Shown here: piece by piece, positions 26,511-36,433 of the stretch
Position numbering within the stretch: the stretch's first letter is position 1
How the letters are laid out: each line of letters starts with the position of its first letter
Notes under the pieces: model-generated
What the model saw: only the letters and a program-made list of their open reading frames with translations
Database searches by the model: none
Told to the model about the DNA's origin: nothing
Position numbers and translations under genes: made by a program
NCBI RefSeq assembly: GCF_012641435.1
Contig: NZ_JABAIJ010000001.1
Coordinates: 682,001-746,000 of the forward strand
Reading direction: 5' to 3'
Origin: Rhizobium sp. P38BS-XIX
Lineage (GTDB): Bacteria > Pseudomonadota > Alphaproteobacteria > Rhizobiales > Rhizobiaceae
Length of the DNA: 64,000 nucleotides

Positions 26511-27416
26511 ATGGCTCAGCCAAATGTAGTGCGTGAACCGTCCATGGAAGAGATCCTGGCATCAATTCGCCGGATCATCGAAAGCAACGAACCTGGGGGC
26601 GGCAAGCCTATTTCATCGACACATTTTGCTCCGGCCAACAATCGCGATGACGACATTCAGCTGACAGTCGACGAAGAGTTCGCCGCAGCCGACCGTGCGC
26701 GTGCCGCCGAGCAGGACCCCCGTTTCGTCGCCGCAAATTCGCAGATGCCGATTGCTGAGAATTCTCAGATGCATCTTGCCGAGCAAGAGAGCGCCAATCG
26801 CGGTCTTTCGCTTGCCGATGTCGCCGCACGCGTTCGCGCAGCTTCCGAGCGCAATGCCGCGATGTTGAGCGCCGGTCGCGAAATGCCGCAGCATCGCGAA
26901 TTGCCGCCCGTCATGGCCGCGCGTCTGGCCGAAGCCCGCGTCGAGCCGATCAGCGATGTTCCCCTCCGCAACAGCTTCAACGATGTCGTGGCCTCCGCAG
27001 TTGCTCCAGCCGCTGAATCCCTGCCGGCAGCCGAAGTTGAGGTCGAAGCCGAGATCGTCGAGGCGATATCGCCGGAGGCAACGGCTGCACCGCAGGTATC
27101 CTCTCCGGTCTTCCATGCACCGGAACCTCTGCACCCTGCGGTCTCTGTAGAATCCGAAGCGAACCAGTCGCAGCCGTCTATTCCGGCGCCTGCTGCATCG
27201 CCTTTGCTCTCGGAAGCCGCCGGTGCGCAGATCTCGCGGTCGTTCGAGGAACTGGCTGCTATCGTCGATGGCGGCCCGCGCCGCTCGCTGGATGAGCTGG
27301 CGCAGGAGATGTTGCGCCCGATGCTGCAGGAATGGCTCGACGACAACTTGCCGACGCTGGTCGAACGCCTCGTGCGTGAGGAGATCGAACGAGTGGCCCG
27401 CGGCCCGCGCCGCTGA
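26511..27416 (+). CDS. popZ: Polar organising protein PopZ (DUF2497 family)
   Basis: 301 residues. The two conserved ends of the family are clear: N-terminal REPSMEEILASIRRIIESNE and a C-terminal helical block from about residue 245 (SFEELAAIVDG, LDELAQEMLRPMLQEWLDDN, LPTLVERLVREEIERV). Between them lies a Pro/Ala/Glu-rich, disordered linker of about 190 residues. PopZ forms polymeric hubs at cell poles; in the polar-growing Rhizobiaceae it marks the growth pole and tethers chromosome origins. GGGGA lies 5 bases before ATG 26511. It sits directly before valS but is separated from it by a terminator. Confidence 0.88.
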   Translation: MAQPNVVREPSMEEILASIRRIIESNEPGGGKPISSTHFAPANNRDDDIQLTVDEEFAAADRARAAEQDPRFVAANSQMPIAENSQMHLAEQESANRGLSLADVAARVRAASERNAAMLSAGREMPQHRELPPVMAARLAEARVEPISDVPLRNSFNDVVASAVAPAAESLPAAEVEVEAEIVEAISPEATAAPQVSSPVFHAPEPLHPAVSVESEANQSQPSIPAPAASPLLSEAAGAQISRSFEELAAIVDGGPRRSLDELAQEMLRPMLQEWLDDNLPTLVERLVREEIERVARGPRR

Positions 27417-27444
27417 TAGCCTGAGCTTCGGGTACCCGATCCGC

Positions 27445-27472
27445 CGCTCCGGGCTCCGGGGCGGCTTTTTTA
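27445..27472 (+). terminator. Intrinsic terminator between popZ and valS
   Basis: CCGCTCCGG pairs with CCGGGGCGG (one T-G) across GCT and is followed by C and six T. Confidence 0.9.
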
Positions 27473-27537
27473 TTGACTTGCCCACAGCCATCCTTATTTA
27501 CAACCCGCATACCAAATCCTCTAGATCCGGTCCAAAA

Positions 27538-30381
27538 ATGCTCGACAAAACATATGATTCCGCCGCAGTCGAACCGAAGATCGCCCAAAAATGGGATGAG
27601 GCCGACGCTTTTCGCGCCGGCGCGAACGCCAAGCCGGGCGCTGAAACCTTCACGATCGTCATTCCGCCGCCGAACGTGACCGGTTCGCTGCACATGGGCC
27701 ATGCGCTGAACAACACGCTGCAGGACATCATGGTGCGTTTCGAGCGCATGCGCGGCAAGGACGTGCTCTGGCAACCAGGCATGGACCATGCCGGTATCGC
27801 CACGCAGATGGTCGTCGAGCGTCGTCTCGCCGAGCGCCAGCAGCCGGATCGTCGCACGATGGGCCGCGAAGCCTTCATCGAAAAGATCTGGGAATGGAAA
27901 GCCGAATCCGGCGGTCTGATCTTCAACCAGTTGAAGCGCCTCGGCGCGTCCTGCGACTGGTCGCGTGAGCGCTTCACGATGGACGAGGGGCTGTCCCAGG
28001 CCGTTCTCGAAGTCTTCGTCACGCTCTACAAGGAAGGCTTGATCTACAAGGACAAGCGCCTCGTCAATTGGGACCCGAAGCTCTTGACGGCCATCTCCGA
28101 TATGGAGGTCGAGCAGCATGAGATGAAGGGCAACCTTTGGCACCTTCGCTATCCGCTGGAGCCGGGCGTTACCTATCAATACCCGATCGCTTTCGACGAC
28201 GAAGGCAAGCCGACCGAATTCGAGACGCGCGATTACATTGTCGTCGCGACAACGCGCCCGGAAACGATGCTGGGCGATACCGGCATTGCTGTTAATCCGG
28301 AAGACGAGCGTTATAGCGGCATTGTCGGCAAGCATGTCATCCTGCCGATCGTCGGCCGTCGTATTCCCATCGTCGCCGATTCCTATGCCGATCCGACCGC
28401 CGGCACAGGCGCGGTGAAGATCACCCCTGCGCATGATTTCAACGATTTCGAAGTCGGCAAGAGGGCAGGGCTGCGCTCGATCAACGTCATGAACGTCGAT
28501 GCCTCCATCACGATCAAGGACAACGAGGATTTCCTCGAAGGCCTCGATAATCCCGCAGCGCTGCACGGCGCCTGGGACGAGCTTGAGGGCAAGGACCGTT
28601 TCGAGGCACGCAAGATCATCGTCGGTATCTTCGAAGAGGCGGGTCTGCTGGACAAGATCGAGCCGCACACGCACGTTGTGCCGCATGGCGACCGCGGCGG
28701 CGTACCGATCGAGCCGCGCCTGACCGAACAGTGGTTCGTCGACAACAAGACCTTGGGGCAGCCTGCGCTGGAATCCGTCCGCGAAGGCAGAACCAAGTTC
28801 GTCCCCAGGAACTGGGAAAACACCTATTTCAACTGGCTTGAAAACATCGAGCCGTGGTGCATTTCCCGCCAGCTTTGGTGGGGCCATCAGATCCCGGCAT
28901 GGTACGGCCCTGATGGTCAGGTCTTCGTCGAAAAGACCGAGGAAGAGGCGCTGCAGGCGGCGATCCAGCATTATCTTTCGCATGAAGGGCCAATGAAGGC
29001 CTATGTCGAGGATCTGCTGGAGAACTTCAAGCCCGGCGAAATCCTGACGCGCGACGAAGACGTGCTCGATACCTGGTTCTCATCGGCGCTCTGGCCGTTC
29101 TCGACGCTCGGCTGGCCGGATCAGACGCCGGAGCTGGCGCGTTATTATCCGACGAACGTCCTCGTAACCGGCTTCGATATCATCCCGTTCTGGGTCGTTC
29201 GCATGATGCAGATGGGTCTGCATTTCATGAAGGATGAGAACGGCAATCCGGTCGAGCCGTTCAGCACCATCTATATTCATGCCCTGGTGCGCGACAAGAA
29301 CGGGCAGAAGATGTCGAAGTCCAAGGGCAACGTCATCGATCCCCTCGAGCTGATCGATGAGTACGGCGCCGATTCCCTGCGTTTCACGCTGGCGATCATG
29401 GCGGCGCAAGGGCGTGACGTGAAGCTGGACCCGGCCCGCATCGCTGGTTACCGCAATTTCGGCACCAAGCTGTGGAACGCCACGCGCTTTGCGGAGATGA
29501 ACGGTGCCAAGAGCGACCCGCATTTCGTGCCGGAGGCCGCCGAGCTTACCGTCAACCGCTGGATCCTGACGGAACTGGCCCGCACGGAGCGTGACGTCAC
29601 CGAAGCGCTGGAAAGCTTCCGCTTCAACGATGCGGCAAGCGCGCTCTATCGCTTTACGTGGAATCAGTTCTGCGACTGGTATCTCGAACTGCTGAAGCCC
29701 ATCTTCAGCGGCGATGACGAGGGTGCTAAGGCCGAAGCACAGTCCTGCGCGGCTTACGTTCTCGAAGAGACATACAAGCTGCTGCATCCCTTCATGCCCT
29801 TCATGACTGAAGAGCTGTGGGCGCACACGGCGGGTGAGGGCAAGGAACGCGACGGTCTGATCTGCCACGCCGACTGGCCGGCGCCGTCCTATGCGGACAA
29901 TGTTGCCGCCGACGAGATCAATTGGCTGATCGATCTGGTTTCCGGCATTCGATCAGTGCGCGCGGAAATGAACGTGCCGCCGTCGGCGACGGCGCCGCTC
30001 GTTGTCGTTGGCGCCAATAGCCTGACCCGCGAGCGTCTGTTCCGTCATGACGCCGCCATCAAGCGGTTGGCCCGTGTCGAAGCAATTTCGCTTGCAGATA
30101 CCGCGCCAAAGGGCGCTGCGCAGATCGTCGTTGCCGAAGCGACCATTTGCCTGCCGCTTGGCAACCTGATCGACCTCTCGGCCGAAAAGGCCCGCCTGGA
30201 AAAGGCGATTGCCAAGAATGACCAGGAGATCGCCCGCATCAACGGCAAGCTTTCGAATGAGAAGTTCGTTGCGAATGCAAATCCGGATGTCGTCGCGGCG
30301 GAGCGTGAGCGTCTGGGTGAACTCGAAGGTCAGCAGGCCAGCCTCAAGGTGGCACTGGCGCGGGTTAGCGAAGCGGGCTGA
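27538..30381 (+). CDS. valS: Valyl-tRNA synthetase
   Basis: 947 residues, full length. Charges tRNA-Val with valine and edits Thr. Class I motifs: HMGH near residue 53 (PPPNVTGSLHMGH) and KMSKS near 592; the CP1 editing domain contains TTRPETMLGDT and the C terminus is the predicted coiled-coil arm (LSAEKARLEKAIAKNDQEI). ATG 27538 follows a weak ribosome site. It stands alone between terminators at 27472 and 30443. Confidence 0.97.
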   Translation: MLDKTYDSAAVEPKIAQKWDEADAFRAGANAKPGAETFTIVIPPPNVTGSLHMGHALNNTLQDIMVRFERMRGKDVLWQPGMDHAGIATQMVVERRLAERQQPDRRTMGREAFIEKIWEWKAESGGLIFNQLKRLGASCDWSRERFTMDEGLSQAVLEVFVTLYKEGLIYKDKRLVNWDPKLLTAISDMEVEQHEMKGNLWHLRYPLEPGVTYQYPIAFDDEGKPTEFETRDYIVVATTRPETMLGDTGIAVNPEDERYSGIVGKHVILPIVGRRIPIVADSYADPTAGTGAVKITPAHDFNDFEVGKRAGLRSINVMNVDASITIKDNEDFLEGLDNPAALHGAWDELEGKDRFEARKIIVGIFEEAGLLDKIEPHTHVVPHGDRGGVPIEPRLTEQWFVDNKTLGQPALESVREGRTKFVPRNWENTYFNWLENIEPWCISRQLWWGHQIPAWYGPDGQVFVEKTEEEALQAAIQHYLSHEGPMKAYVEDLLENFKPGEILTRDEDVLDTWFSSALWPFSTLGWPDQTPELARYYPTNVLVTGFDIIPFWVVRMMQMGLHFMKDENGNPVEPFSTIYIHALVRDKNGQKMSKSKGNVIDPLELIDEYGADSLRFTLAIMAAQGRDVKLDPARIAGYRNFGTKLWNATRFAEMNGAKSDPHFVPEAAELTVNRWILTELARTERDVTEALESFRFNDAASALYRFTWNQFCDWYLELLKPIFSGDDEGAKAEAQSCAAYVLEETYKLLHPFMPFMTEELWAHTAGEGKERDGLICHADWPAPSYADNVAADEINWLIDLVSGIRSVRAEMNVPPSATAPLVVVGANSLTRERLFRHDAAIKRLARVEAISLADTAPKGAAQIVVAEATICLPLGNLIDLSAEKARLEKAIAKNDQEIARINGKLSNEKFVANANPDVVAAERERLGELEGQQASLKVALARVSEAG

Positions 30382-30410
30382 TAGGGCTCAACCATTTGAA
30401 ATCGTTGAAG

Positions 30411-30443
30411 GGCGCGTGGCGAAAGTCACGCGCCTCTTTCATT
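30411..30443 (+). terminator. Intrinsic terminator of valS
   Basis: GGCGCGTG pairs perfectly with CACGCGCC across 8 bases and is followed by TCTTTCATTT. Confidence 0.82.
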
Positions 30444-30787
30444 TGCGCGGCCGATTCGGTGGGTCGATAGAATAATGTGGTGGACAGCACATCAGTTTCG
30501 CACAGGCGAAACAGTTTACCCGTAAATTGGTAGGCATTCTCGAAAAGCTGAACTGTTGTCAGATTGTAACAGAATTGTTGCGATGAAGAATGAAAAACTA
30601 CCTGGGGATTTAAATGGTATTGAGAGCGCAAAATAAATCTAGATTTTCACCCTTTTTGAGGTGGTGTTCACTTTCTTACGTAAATCAAAAGCTGTCTAAA
30701 GCGCTTCCATCCCTCTCGGGCCTCATTGCCAAGTCGGCCGATCATCGCAACAATCAAATAAATGAATGCACCAGTGGGGGAGACACA
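30444..30787. other. AT-rich upstream region of the FadL-type gene
   Basis: 344 bp of markedly lower GC than the surroundings, with no supported reading frame. It probably carries a regulated promoter and long leader of the outer-membrane transporter gene. No operator could be named. Confidence 0.5.
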
Positions 30788-32041
30788 ATGGCATTTTCTG
30801 TTGCGTTGAAGGGCGCGGTCGCACTCGTCATCAGCTCATCTTTCGCAAGCGCGGCTTTTGCGGGCGGCTTGGATCGGGGCGGTTACGACATCGATCTGCT
30901 GTTCGACAAAGGGCGCTATGTTTTCGAATCCGGCGTTACCTATGTGATGCCCGACCGCAAGCTGAAGAACGCCAAGGATATCAATCCAGCCGACGGCAAT
31001 CTCAACAATCGCAGCCATTCGGCCGACGCATCCGAAAATTACGCCATTCCCTATGTGGCCTTCAAGATCGGTATCACCGACGACCTCGATTGCATGGCAG
31101 ACTATTCGCAGCCATTCGGCGGCCATCTTAATGAGGGGCTGAACTGGGCTGGCGCCAATAACGAAATCGAGACCAAGGTTCGCACCAACAATTACGCAGC
31201 GACCTGCTCTTACAAGTTCGATGCCGGTCCGGGTCAGTTGCGTGTTATCGGCGGTGGTTTCTATCAGGAAGTCAGCGGCTTCAAGTCCCGGCTCGTATCC
31301 GCCATCCCGGCACCGTTGTCATCGGTTTACGATGGCGTCGGCTCGCTGGATGTCGATGGCCACGGCTGGGGCTGGCGCGCCGGTCTCGCATACGAAATTC
31401 CGGAATATGCCTTCCGCACCAGCCTCGTCTATAACAGCCGGGTCAAGTACGACAATCTCAAGGGCAGCGTCGATCTGACTGAATTGCCACCGATCCGTGC
31501 ATTCTTCGGCAAGGAGACATCGGTTTTCGGCTCGGCTGATGCTCCCGATTCGCTGGAATGGAAAGTGCAGAGCGGTATCGCTCCGGATTGGCTCGCCTTC
31601 GGTTCAGTCAAGTGGACCAACTGGAGCCTGCTGCAGAGCATTGCTCTTTGCCCGACCTCGACACGTGGCGTTTCCTGCAAGACCGGCAGCCCGACTGAGC
31701 TAACGTCGCTGGATCTGCTCTATCGCGATGGATGGACTGTCACCGGCGGTATCGGACACAAGTTCAACGACAAATGGAGCGGCGCCGTCAGCCTGACGTG
31801 GGATCGTGGCACCAGCGACGGCTACGGTATCAACTCCGACACCTGGACGCTCGGTGCGGGTCTTGCCTACAAGGCGACGGAACACGTTCAGTTTAACTTC
31901 GGCGGTGCTCTTGGCCTCATGACGTCAGGTAAATCCGGCCCGGTGACCCGCGGCGGTATCGTGTATGGCGACGACGCGACCTACAGCTTCGGCAACGATC
32001 TGGTCGCGGCTCTTCAGACTTCGATGAAAGTCAGTTTCTGA
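30788..32041 (+). CDS. FadL/OmpP1-family outer-membrane transport protein
   Basis: 417 residues. A signal peptide (MAFSVALKGAVALVISSSFA, cleaved near AFA) precedes GGLDRGGYDIDLLFDKGRYV, then a 14-strand-type barrel rich in aromatic beta segments, ending in MKVSF with the C-terminal Phe of outer-membrane barrels. The family imports long-chain fatty acids or other hydrophobic compounds. The N-terminal hatch differs from E. coli FadL (which has NPA and F-rich motifs), so substrate is open. GGGGGAGA precedes ATG 30788. Two hairpins follow the stop. Confidence 0.78.
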   Translation: MAFSVALKGAVALVISSSFASAAFAGGLDRGGYDIDLLFDKGRYVFESGVTYVMPDRKLKNAKDINPADGNLNNRSHSADASENYAIPYVAFKIGITDDLDCMADYSQPFGGHLNEGLNWAGANNEIETKVRTNNYAATCSYKFDAGPGQLRVIGGGFYQEVSGFKSRLVSAIPAPLSSVYDGVGSLDVDGHGWGWRAGLAYEIPEYAFRTSLVYNSRVKYDNLKGSVDLTELPPIRAFFGKETSVFGSADAPDSLEWKVQSGIAPDWLAFGSVKWTNWSLLQSIALCPTSTRGVSCKTGSPTELTSLDLLYRDGWTVTGGIGHKFNDKWSGAVSLTWDRGTSDGYGINSDTWTLGAGLAYKATEHVQFNFGGALGLMTSGKSGPVTRGGIVYGDDATYSFGNDLVAALQTSMKVSF

Positions 32042-32058
32042 TTGTAAGTCTCTGAAAT

Positions 32059-32127
32059 AAAGGGATTTATTTTTATTCCCTTTACGTTTTTAGCGCCGCG
32101 GAGCCGCATTGGCTTCGCGGCGTTTCC
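32059..32127 (+). terminator. Tandem hairpin terminators after the FadL-type gene
   Basis: First AAAGGGA/TCCCTTT (32059-32083) followed by ACGTTTTT, then CGCCGCG-GAGCC/GGCT-CGCGGCG (32094-32122) followed by TTTCC. Two in a row suggest tight insulation from exoR. Confidence 0.75.
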
Positions 32128-32722
32128 TTGCCAGACTGCTGCGTGTATTCGTCGGATGACGCTCGACCTGTGGCTTTCATGGTTAAGGAAATATCAAGTT
32201 GGGTAAAATCTTTGTGACGAATTAGCAACACTCTATTTCAACGTATTGCAGGCCCGTGATCAGATTACAATTTGTCCATTTCCCGCCACAAATGGGGAGC
32301 ACCGATTACGCGGGCACAGGGGTAAGCCTTGTAGAAAGTGCGTAAGCGGTTGATGGGTGAACTTCCACTTTGGCATAAACAGAAATTCGGGATCGGAGCC
32401 GCGTCGCTTCCGATGCGCCGGAAAAGTCTTTGTCTGCCAAGGGAAACCGCGGGTTGGGCGATGTTGGATCCCACACATGAAGATGTCCGCGAGGGGGCTG
32501 ATTGGGCGGTGGGGTACGACAGCAATCGCACAAATGCTGGTTTGGACATAATTGCAGGCTATGCTCGCAATTGTGGCAAAAGGCCTTTGTTGACTGCCAC
32601 GAAAATCCTCCTTTCGGGGAGTGAGCCAGTCTTGTGCGCCATCAGGGAAAACATTCGTGAAACCGGCGGCGCAGGAGCATGCGTCGTGGTGGATACGAAT
32701 GGAGCGAAAGAAATCGACTGTT
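32128..32722. other. Long untranslated or remnant region before exoR
   Basis: About 595 bp. A plus-strand frame 32338-32730 and a minus-strand frame 32260-32886 are both open but show no family, signal or convincing codon pattern. One minus frame (32550 down to 32308) encodes closely spaced cysteines (FCHNCEHSLQLCPNQ, CDCC), which may be a degraded zinc-ribbon gene. The region must contain the exoR promoter. Confidence 0.4.
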
Positions 32723-33526
32723 ATGTTTAAGTCCGAGTTCATATCAGCGAGAGTTATGGTGCTCAGCCTCTCCCTAGCCACCGCGGTGGTTCTGGCGGGC
32801 CAAGCAAAGGCATTTGATATCAATGCCGGCGTCACAAAGGAATCGGGTCCGTTTGACCTCTTCAAGTTCGGCTTCAAGGCATACAAGAACGGACAGAAGG
32901 AAGAGGCGGTCGAGGCCTATCGCTATGCCGCCGAAAAGGGGCATACGGGCTCACGCTGGGCTTTGGCCAACATGTATGCCGACGGCGACGGCGTCGCGCA
33001 GAACGACTTCGAAGCTTTCAAGATCTATAGTGAGATCGCCCAGCAGGGCGTTGAGCCGGGTTCGGAAGACACCGGCTTCTTTATTAACGCGTTGCTCGCT
33101 CTCGCCAGCTACTACAAGACCGGTATCGCCAACAGCCCGGTGAAGGTCGATCTGAACCAGGCGCGCCAGCTCTATTTCCAGGTTGCTTCCACCTTCGGCG
33201 TTCCCGAAGCGCAGTTTCAGCTCGCGCAGATGATGCTGTCGGGCGAGGGCGGCGCCACCAACGTACAGCAGGCCAAGAAATGGCTGAACCAGGCCCGCAA
33301 GAGCGGCCATCCCGGTGCCATGGCCGTCTTTGGCAATCTTCTGTTCCAGGAAGGTCAGTCCGTTCGTGGACTGGCGTTCATGACTGCCGCGCTCGACAAG
33401 TGTAAGCCCACGGATTGCAGTTGGATGGAAGACCTGCAGGAGCAGGCATTCTCGGTCGCCAATGAAAACGACCGTCGTGTTGCGGTCTCCATGGCCCATC
33501 AATTGGATGTTGCCGGCTCGGACTGA
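32723..33526 (+). CDS. exoR: ExoR, periplasmic negative regulator of exopolysaccharide production
   Basis: 267 residues, the size of known ExoR. A signal peptide (SARVMVLSLSLATAVVLAGQ, cleaved near AKA) precedes Sel1-like repeats: EAVEAYRYAAEKGHTGSRWA, ANMYADGDGV, then AEQFQLAQMML-type units (seen as VPEAQFQLAQMMLSGEGG). ExoR binds the periplasmic side of the sensor kinase ExoS and holds ExoS-ChvI off; loss causes succinoglycan overproduction, loss of motility and failed symbiosis in Sinorhizobium. ATG 32723 gives the expected N terminus; ATG 32699, with GGTGGA upstream, is an alternative start adding eight residues. ExoS/ChvI are not in the window. Confidence 0.93.
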   Translation: MFKSEFISARVMVLSLSLATAVVLAGQAKAFDINAGVTKESGPFDLFKFGFKAYKNGQKEEAVEAYRYAAEKGHTGSRWALANMYADGDGVAQNDFEAFKIYSEIAQQGVEPGSEDTGFFINALLALASYYKTGIANSPVKVDLNQARQLYFQVASTFGVPEAQFQLAQMMLSGEGGATNVQQAKKWLNQARKSGHPGAMAVFGNLLFQEGQSVRGLAFMTAALDKCKPTDCSWMEDLQEQAFSVANENDRRVAVSMAHQLDVAGSD

Positions 33527-33601
33527 CGCCGGCTTAAGCCCGATCTGCTCCGAGGTTGCGCGGCCGCGCACCCTCACATCGTTTCCTCTCGACGCTAGAC
33601 C

Positions 33602-34393
33602 TCAGTCGCCGAAATCAAGATGGGCGATGACCGGCACGTGGTCGGACGGTTTTTCCCAGGCACGCACATGCTTCTCGATCGCCGTGGATTTCAGCCGATC
33701 CGCCGCTTCCGGCGATAGCATCAGATGGTCGATGCGAATGCCATTGTTTTTCGGCCATGCACCGGCCTGATAATCCCAGAATGTATATAGCTTGACCGAA
33801 TCCGTCGTTGCGCGCACGGCATCGGTGAAGCCCAGATGCTCGAGCTGGCGAAAGGACTGGCGCGTCTGCGGCAGAAACAGCGCATCGTTTTCCCAGACCT
33901 TCGGGTCGAAGCAATCATGCGGCTCAGGAATGACGTTATAGTCGCCGGCAAGAATGATCGGCTCTTCCAGTGCCAGACGATTCTCTGCGAATTTCCGGAG
34001 GCGCTCCATCCAGGCAAGCTTGTATGGATATTTTTCGGTATCGACTGGATTGCCGTTCGGCAGATACAGGCAGCAGATCCGCAAAGCGCCGTGGCCCTCG
34101 ACGGAAAACACCGCCTCGATAAAGCGTGACTGTTCGTCGCTGTCGTCGCCGGGCAGGCCGCGCGTTACCTCATCCGGCTTGGTCTTGGAAAGAATCGCAA
34201 CGCCATTAAAACCCTTCTGGCCGTGCGTCTCGACGTGATAGCCGAGCGCCTCGATTTCCAGCCGCGGAAACCCTTCGTCGACCGTCTTGATCTCCTGCAG
34301 GCAGACGATATCAGGGCTCGAATCCTTCAGCCACTGGCAGAGGTTCTCGATGCGCGCTTTGACACCGTTGATGTTCCAGGTGGCGATTTTCAT
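33602..34393 (-). CDS. xthA: Exodeoxyribonuclease III
   Basis: 263 residues. AP endonuclease and 3' exonuclease for base-excision repair. Motifs: MKIATWNINGVKAR, CLQEIKT with the metal Glu, LAGDYNVIP, RIDHLM and the catalytic His in PSDHVPV. Length matches ExoIII. Converges on exoR and follows erpA on the same strand, from which it is separated by a terminator. Confidence 0.95.
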   Translation of the reverse strand: MKIATWNINGVKARIENLCQWLKDSSPDIVCLQEIKTVDEGFPRLEIEALGYHVETHGQKGFNGVAILSKTKPDEVTRGLPGDDSDEQSRFIEAVFSVEGHGALRICCLYLPNGNPVDTEKYPYKLAWMERLRKFAENRLALEEPIILAGDYNVIPEPHDCFDPKVWENDALFLPQTRQSFRQLEHLGFTDAVRATTDSVKLYTFWDYQAGAWPKNNGIRIDHLMLSPEAADRLKSTAIEKHVRAWEKPSDHVPVIAHLDFGD

Positions 34394-34458
34394 GGTCGGC
34401 TCGTTCCTTTGCTTCGCCTTGTTGTATCCATAGCCGGCCGGCTTGACTACAGCCCATA

Positions 34459-34492
34459 TGAAAACCGGCCCGGAGCGAAGGCTCCCGGCCGG
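34459..34492 (-). terminator. Intrinsic terminator of erpA
   Basis: On the minus strand CCGGCC-G-GGAGC pairs with GCTCC-G-GGCCGG across CTTC and is followed by four T. Confidence 0.8.
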
Positions 34493-34520
34493 CGATCAAA
34501 CTGTGGAAAAACATGAAAGC

Positions 34521-34853
34521 TCAGATCGAAAAACTCGTGCCGCAGCCGCAACTTGCGACCGCATTCGGATTCTTTATCTGAAAGGACTGGCCGAGAAGAT
34601 TGTCGACAAAGTCGATTTCCGAGCCTGCCATATAGACCAGCGACAGCTGATCGATGAGAACGGTGGCATTGTCCTTCTCGACAACGACGTCGTCGTCCTC
34701 GGGGCCTTCGACGAGATCGAATTTATAGGAAAATCCCGAACAGCCGCCGCCTTCGACAGCAACGCGAAGCGCGCGTTTTCCGGCATCGGCGCCGACAATG
34801 GCAGCGATTCGCTTGGCCGCCGCGTCCGATAGGGTCACACTTGTTTCAGTCAT
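34521..34853 (-). CDS. erpA: Iron-sulfur cluster insertion protein ErpA (A-type carrier)
   Basis: 110 residues. The A-type scaffold signature is complete: Cys38 in GGGCSGF and Cys102/Cys104 in the C-terminal SCGCGTSF, which together hold a 2Fe-2S or 4Fe-4S cluster for delivery to apo-proteins. A strong ribosome site (AGGAGG) lies 5 bases before ATG 34853. Not near suf or isc genes. Divergent from dgt. Confidence 0.93.
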   Translation of the reverse strand: MTETSVTLSDAAAKRIAAIVGADAGKRALRVAVEGGGCSGFSYKFDLVEGPEDDDVVVEKDNATVLIDQLSLVYMAGSEIDFVDNLLGQSFQIKNPNAVASCGCGTSFSI

Positions 34854-35160
34854 AACTTCCTCCTGCCGGGGTCAAGATCCGGAGAGAACCATTCTGCCGT
34901 CGCACTTTCAAACGGCTGATATCCATAGCCTTTATCATGAAAGTCAGGCCGGTGACAGCATTGGTTTCATGGTTGAGACACGCACCATTTTGCTGTTTTC
35001 TGATCTATAGGTATGAAGGCCGGAAAGCGGCGTCAATGGGGTGGGCGCGTTCGAAGGCTGGAGGGCATTTCCGCGCAACGGAAAAATGCCAGAAATCGAC
35101 TGCAGGGAACGACTGTTGCGCCGTGGGCGTTTGACAGCCAAATGCCGGAATGGATGGATA
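34854..35160. other. Divergent promoter region of erpA and dgt
   Basis: 307 bp between head-to-head genes. I see no reading frame, operator palindrome or RNA structure that I can support. Confidence 0.5.
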
Positions 35161-36378
35161 ATGACGATTGATACGCATGCATTGGGTTTCGGGTATGGGG
35201 AAAAGGCAGTTTATGCGACGAATCCCTGGGCGTCGCGCGGCAGGCTCTACGACGAGGGATCGAGCCCGACGCGTTCCGAATTTCAGCGTGATCGTGACCG
35301 TATCGTCCACACGACGGCGTTCCGCCGTCTGAAGCATAAGACGCAGGTCTTCATCGCGCAGGATGGTGATCACTACCGCACCCGGCTGACACATACGATC
35401 GAAGTCGCGCAGATTGCCCGTGCGCTTGCGCGAGCATTGAAGCTGGACGAGGATCTGGCGGAAGGCGTGGCACTCGTCCACGATTTCGGCCACACGCCCT
35501 TCGGCCATACCGGCGAAGACGCGCTGCACGAAATGCTGTTGCCCTACGGCGGCTTTGACCATAACGCCCAGTCCTTGCGCATCGTCACCAAGCTCGAACG
35601 TCGTTATGCCGATTTCGACGGACTTAACCTGACCTGGGAAACGCTCGAAGGCCTCGTCAAGCACAACGGCCCGCTGATGATGCCTGACGGCAAGGGCACA
35701 CGTGGACCCGTGCCGCAGCCGATTCTCGATTATTGCGAGATCCACGATCTCGAAATCGCGTCCTTCGCCAGCCTGGAAGCGCAGGTCGCCGCGATCGCGG
35801 ACGATATCGCCTATAACACGCATGACATCGATGACGGCTTGCGCTCCGGCTATCTTACATTCGAGATGCTGGAGGAGGTGCCGTTTCTGGCCGGGCTGAT
35901 GGCCGAGGTGAGGGCACGTTACCCACATCTGGAGCCGAGCCGCTTCACGCACGAAATCATGCGGCGGCAGATAACCCGCATGGTCGAGGATGTCATTGCC
36001 GTCTCGCAAAAGGCTTTGGCAGAGGTGAAGCCCGGTAGCGTCGCCGACATCCGCGCTGCCGGTCGCATCATTGCAACCTTCTCTCCCGAGATGGCTGCAA
36101 CGGACAAGCTGATCAAGCAGATGCTGTTCAAACGCATCTACCGTCACCCGGATATCATGCGCATTCGTGCCGGCGCGGCTCAGATCGTCACAGATCTCTT
36201 CCGTGCCTATATGGAAAATCCCAAAGAGATGCAGAGCCATTACTGGGTCGACCATATTGCCGGACTCGCGATCGCGCCGAAGGCACGGCATGTCGGTGAC
36301 TATCTGGCCGGGATGACCGACACTTACGCCATCAGCGCCCACAAACGCCTGTTTGACCAGACTCCCGATTTGCGCTAG
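35161..36378 (+). CDS. dgt: dGTPase-like HD-domain triphosphohydrolase
   Basis: 405 residues. Hydrolyses dGTP or other dNTPs to the nucleoside and triphosphate. The HD metal site is seen as [26 protein letters not shown] and [14 protein letters not shown], and a distal Asp in [14 protein letters not shown]. The size is that of the shorter type-2 dGTPase-like proteins rather than E. coli Dgt (505). ATG 35161 is chosen from family N termini. First gene of the plus-strand housekeeping array; argS follows 55 bp later. Confidence 0.93.
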   Translation: MTIDTHALGFGYGEKAVYATNPWASRGRLYDEGSSPTRSEFQRDRDRIVHTTAFRRLKHKTQVFIAQDGDHYRTRLTHTIEVAQIARALARALKLDEDLAEGVALVHDFGHTPFGHTGEDALHEMLLPYGGFDHNAQSLRIVTKLERRYADFDGLNLTWETLEGLVKHNGPLMMPDGKGTRGPVPQPILDYCEIHDLEIASFASLEAQVAAIADDIAYNTHDIDDGLRSGYLTFEMLEEVPFLAGLMAEVRARYPHLEPSRFTHEIMRRQITRMVEDVIAVSQKALAEVKPGSVADIRAAGRIIATFSPEMAATDKLIKQMLFKRIYRHPDIMRIRAGAAQIVTDLFRAYMENPKEMQSHYWVDHIAGLAIAPKARHVGDYLAGMTDTYAISAHKRLFDQTPDLR

Positions 36379-36433
36379 GCAGCGGCGGCATTGGGCCGAT
36401 AACGGCCCGCGAAGCTATTGCGTGGACGATATC

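Noticed and set aside
32338..32730. 130-codon plus-strand frame before exoR
   Set aside because: No family, no ribosome site, irregular composition, and it overlaps the exoR start; likely chance.
32260..32886. 208-codon minus-strand frame opposite exoR
   Set aside because: It overlaps the exoR signal-peptide region antisense and shows no protein features; kept only as a possible remnant in the findings.
35005..36342. 445-codon minus-strand frame
   Set aside because: Exact antisense shadow of dgt, which has all family motifs.
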